Source of the DNA: Faecalibacterium sp. UBA7177
GTDB lineage: Bacteria > Bacillota > Clostridia > Oscillospirales > Ruminococcaceae
Assembly: GCA_002491225.1 (NCBI GenBank)
Contig: DKVN01000147.1
Coordinates: forward strand, 6,592-12,068
Length of the DNA stretch: 5,477 bases
Reading direction: 5' to 3'
Each line of letters opens with the position of its first letter. Positions within the stretch are counted from its first letter, which is position 1. A program made the translations under genes and the position numbers. Under the pieces are notes generated by a model. That model did not search any database. It saw nothing but the letters and a program-made list of their open reading frames with translations, and was not told the origin of the DNA. Positions 5,094 to 5,477 of this stretch are shown here, piece after piece.

Positions 5094-5477
5094 ATGCGCG
5101 ATCAAAAAAGCTTCTCCATCCCACTCGCCCGGCGGGCCCTTGCCGCCCTGACTGCGGCGGCGCTGCTCGCGGCCCTGCTCACCGGCTGCGCGGGCCGACC
5201 CGCGAGCGGGGCGGCTTCCTCCGAAAGCAGCCCCGCCGCCGCAGACACGGCCCAGCCCAGCCCAACCTCCACCGCCGCGCCCGCAAGGATGTATCCCCCC
5301 GGCCCCCAGCCCGGCTTTGAGGCGCTGCCGCCCGACGCCTGCTTCACCCTGATTTGGACGAACGCTGACACCCTGCAGAGAGAGACCCAGCTGCTGCAGG
5401 GCGGCGAAAAGGTCCCGGGGAAAGGCTCCTGGGTCATCGACGCGGCCACCGGCAAGGCCGCCGCCCGCGCCGAGTGC
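5094..5477 (+). CDS. Predicted lipoprotein of unknown function, 3'-partial
   Basis: The frame is open from ATG 5094 to the last base (128 codons) with no stop, so the C-terminus lies outside the window. The N-terminus is a lipoprotein signal: MRDQKSF and a basic LARR, a hydrophobic Ala/Leu stretch at about 15-29, then the lipobox LLTGC with Cys32 as the predicted lipidated residue. This implies export and anchoring on the outer face of the membrane. Residues about 33-80 are a low-complexity Ala/Ser/Pro linker typical of surface lipoproteins. From about 82 (ACFTLIWTNADTLQRETQLL) a folded domain seems to begin, with a second Cys at 83. I do not recognise the family. It has its own strong SD and lies beyond the ilv terminator, so it is probably transcribed separately and not part of the pathway. 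Two alternatives remain open: a substrate-binding protein or a small sporulation/cell-wall lipoprotein. Confidence 0.85.
   Translation, partial: MRDQKSFSIPLARRALAALTAAALLAALLTGCAGRPASGAASSESSPAAADTAQPSPTSTAAPARMYPPGPQPGFEALPPDACFTLIWTNADTLQRETQLLQGGEKVPGKGSWVIDAATGKAAARAEC

Noticed and set aside
4895..5320. Plus-strand open frame of 141 codons across the terminator and lipoprotein start
   Set aside because: It would be translated through a 21-bp terminator stem and overlaps the lipoprotein in another frame. It has no SD and its Arg/Pro/Gly-rich product looks like an out-of-frame reading. The frame starting at 5094 has a perfect SD and a signal peptide.

Overview
The window carries most of a branched-chain amino acid (isoleucine/valine) biosynthesis operon in the order ilvB-ilvN-ilvC-ilvD, all on the + strand, followed by a strong terminator hairpin and the first part of a lipoprotein gene. 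The DNA is GC-rich (about two-thirds G+C by eye), with third positions dominated by G and C. Shine-Dalgarno sequences of the AAGGAGG type, the short class I KARI and the clostridial style of IlvD suggest a high-GC anaerobic Firmicute, perhaps Oscillospirales/Ruminococcaceae. A coriobacterium is a possible alternative. This placement is an inference from sequence style only.

Layout: 1-1416 is the catalytic subunit of acetolactate synthase (IlvB), whose start lies before the window. 1431-1949 is its regulatory subunit IlvN, after a 14-base gap. A 141-base gap (1950-2090) holds several small competing GC hairpins, one followed by five T's. 2091-3101 is ketol-acid reductoisomerase IlvC. A 102-base gap (3102-3203) holds a long bulged hairpin. 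3204-4862 is dihydroxy-acid dehydratase IlvD. The 231-base gap at 4863-5093 holds a locally AT-richer stretch, a perfect 21-bp hairpin terminator, a tandem 9-base G-rich repeat and the leader of the next gene. 5094 to the window end is a predicted lipoprotein of unknown function, cut off by the window.

How the genes work together: IlvB plus IlvN condense pyruvate with pyruvate or 2-ketobutyrate. IlvC isomerises and reduces the acetohydroxy acid with NAD(P)H. IlvD dehydrates the resulting diol to the 2-keto acids that become valine, isoleucine and, by further steps, leucine. IlvN retains the residues of the valine site, so end-product feedback is expected. Any promoter or leader control of the operon would lie upstream of ilvB, outside the window.

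This is mostly an ordinary housekeeping region and I see no undescribed system. The points worth a second look are the structured intergenic RNAs (including an attenuator-like arrangement before ilvC), the oxygen-labile cluster type predicted for IlvD, an unusual cofactor loop in IlvC, and the G-rich leader of the lipoprotein gene.
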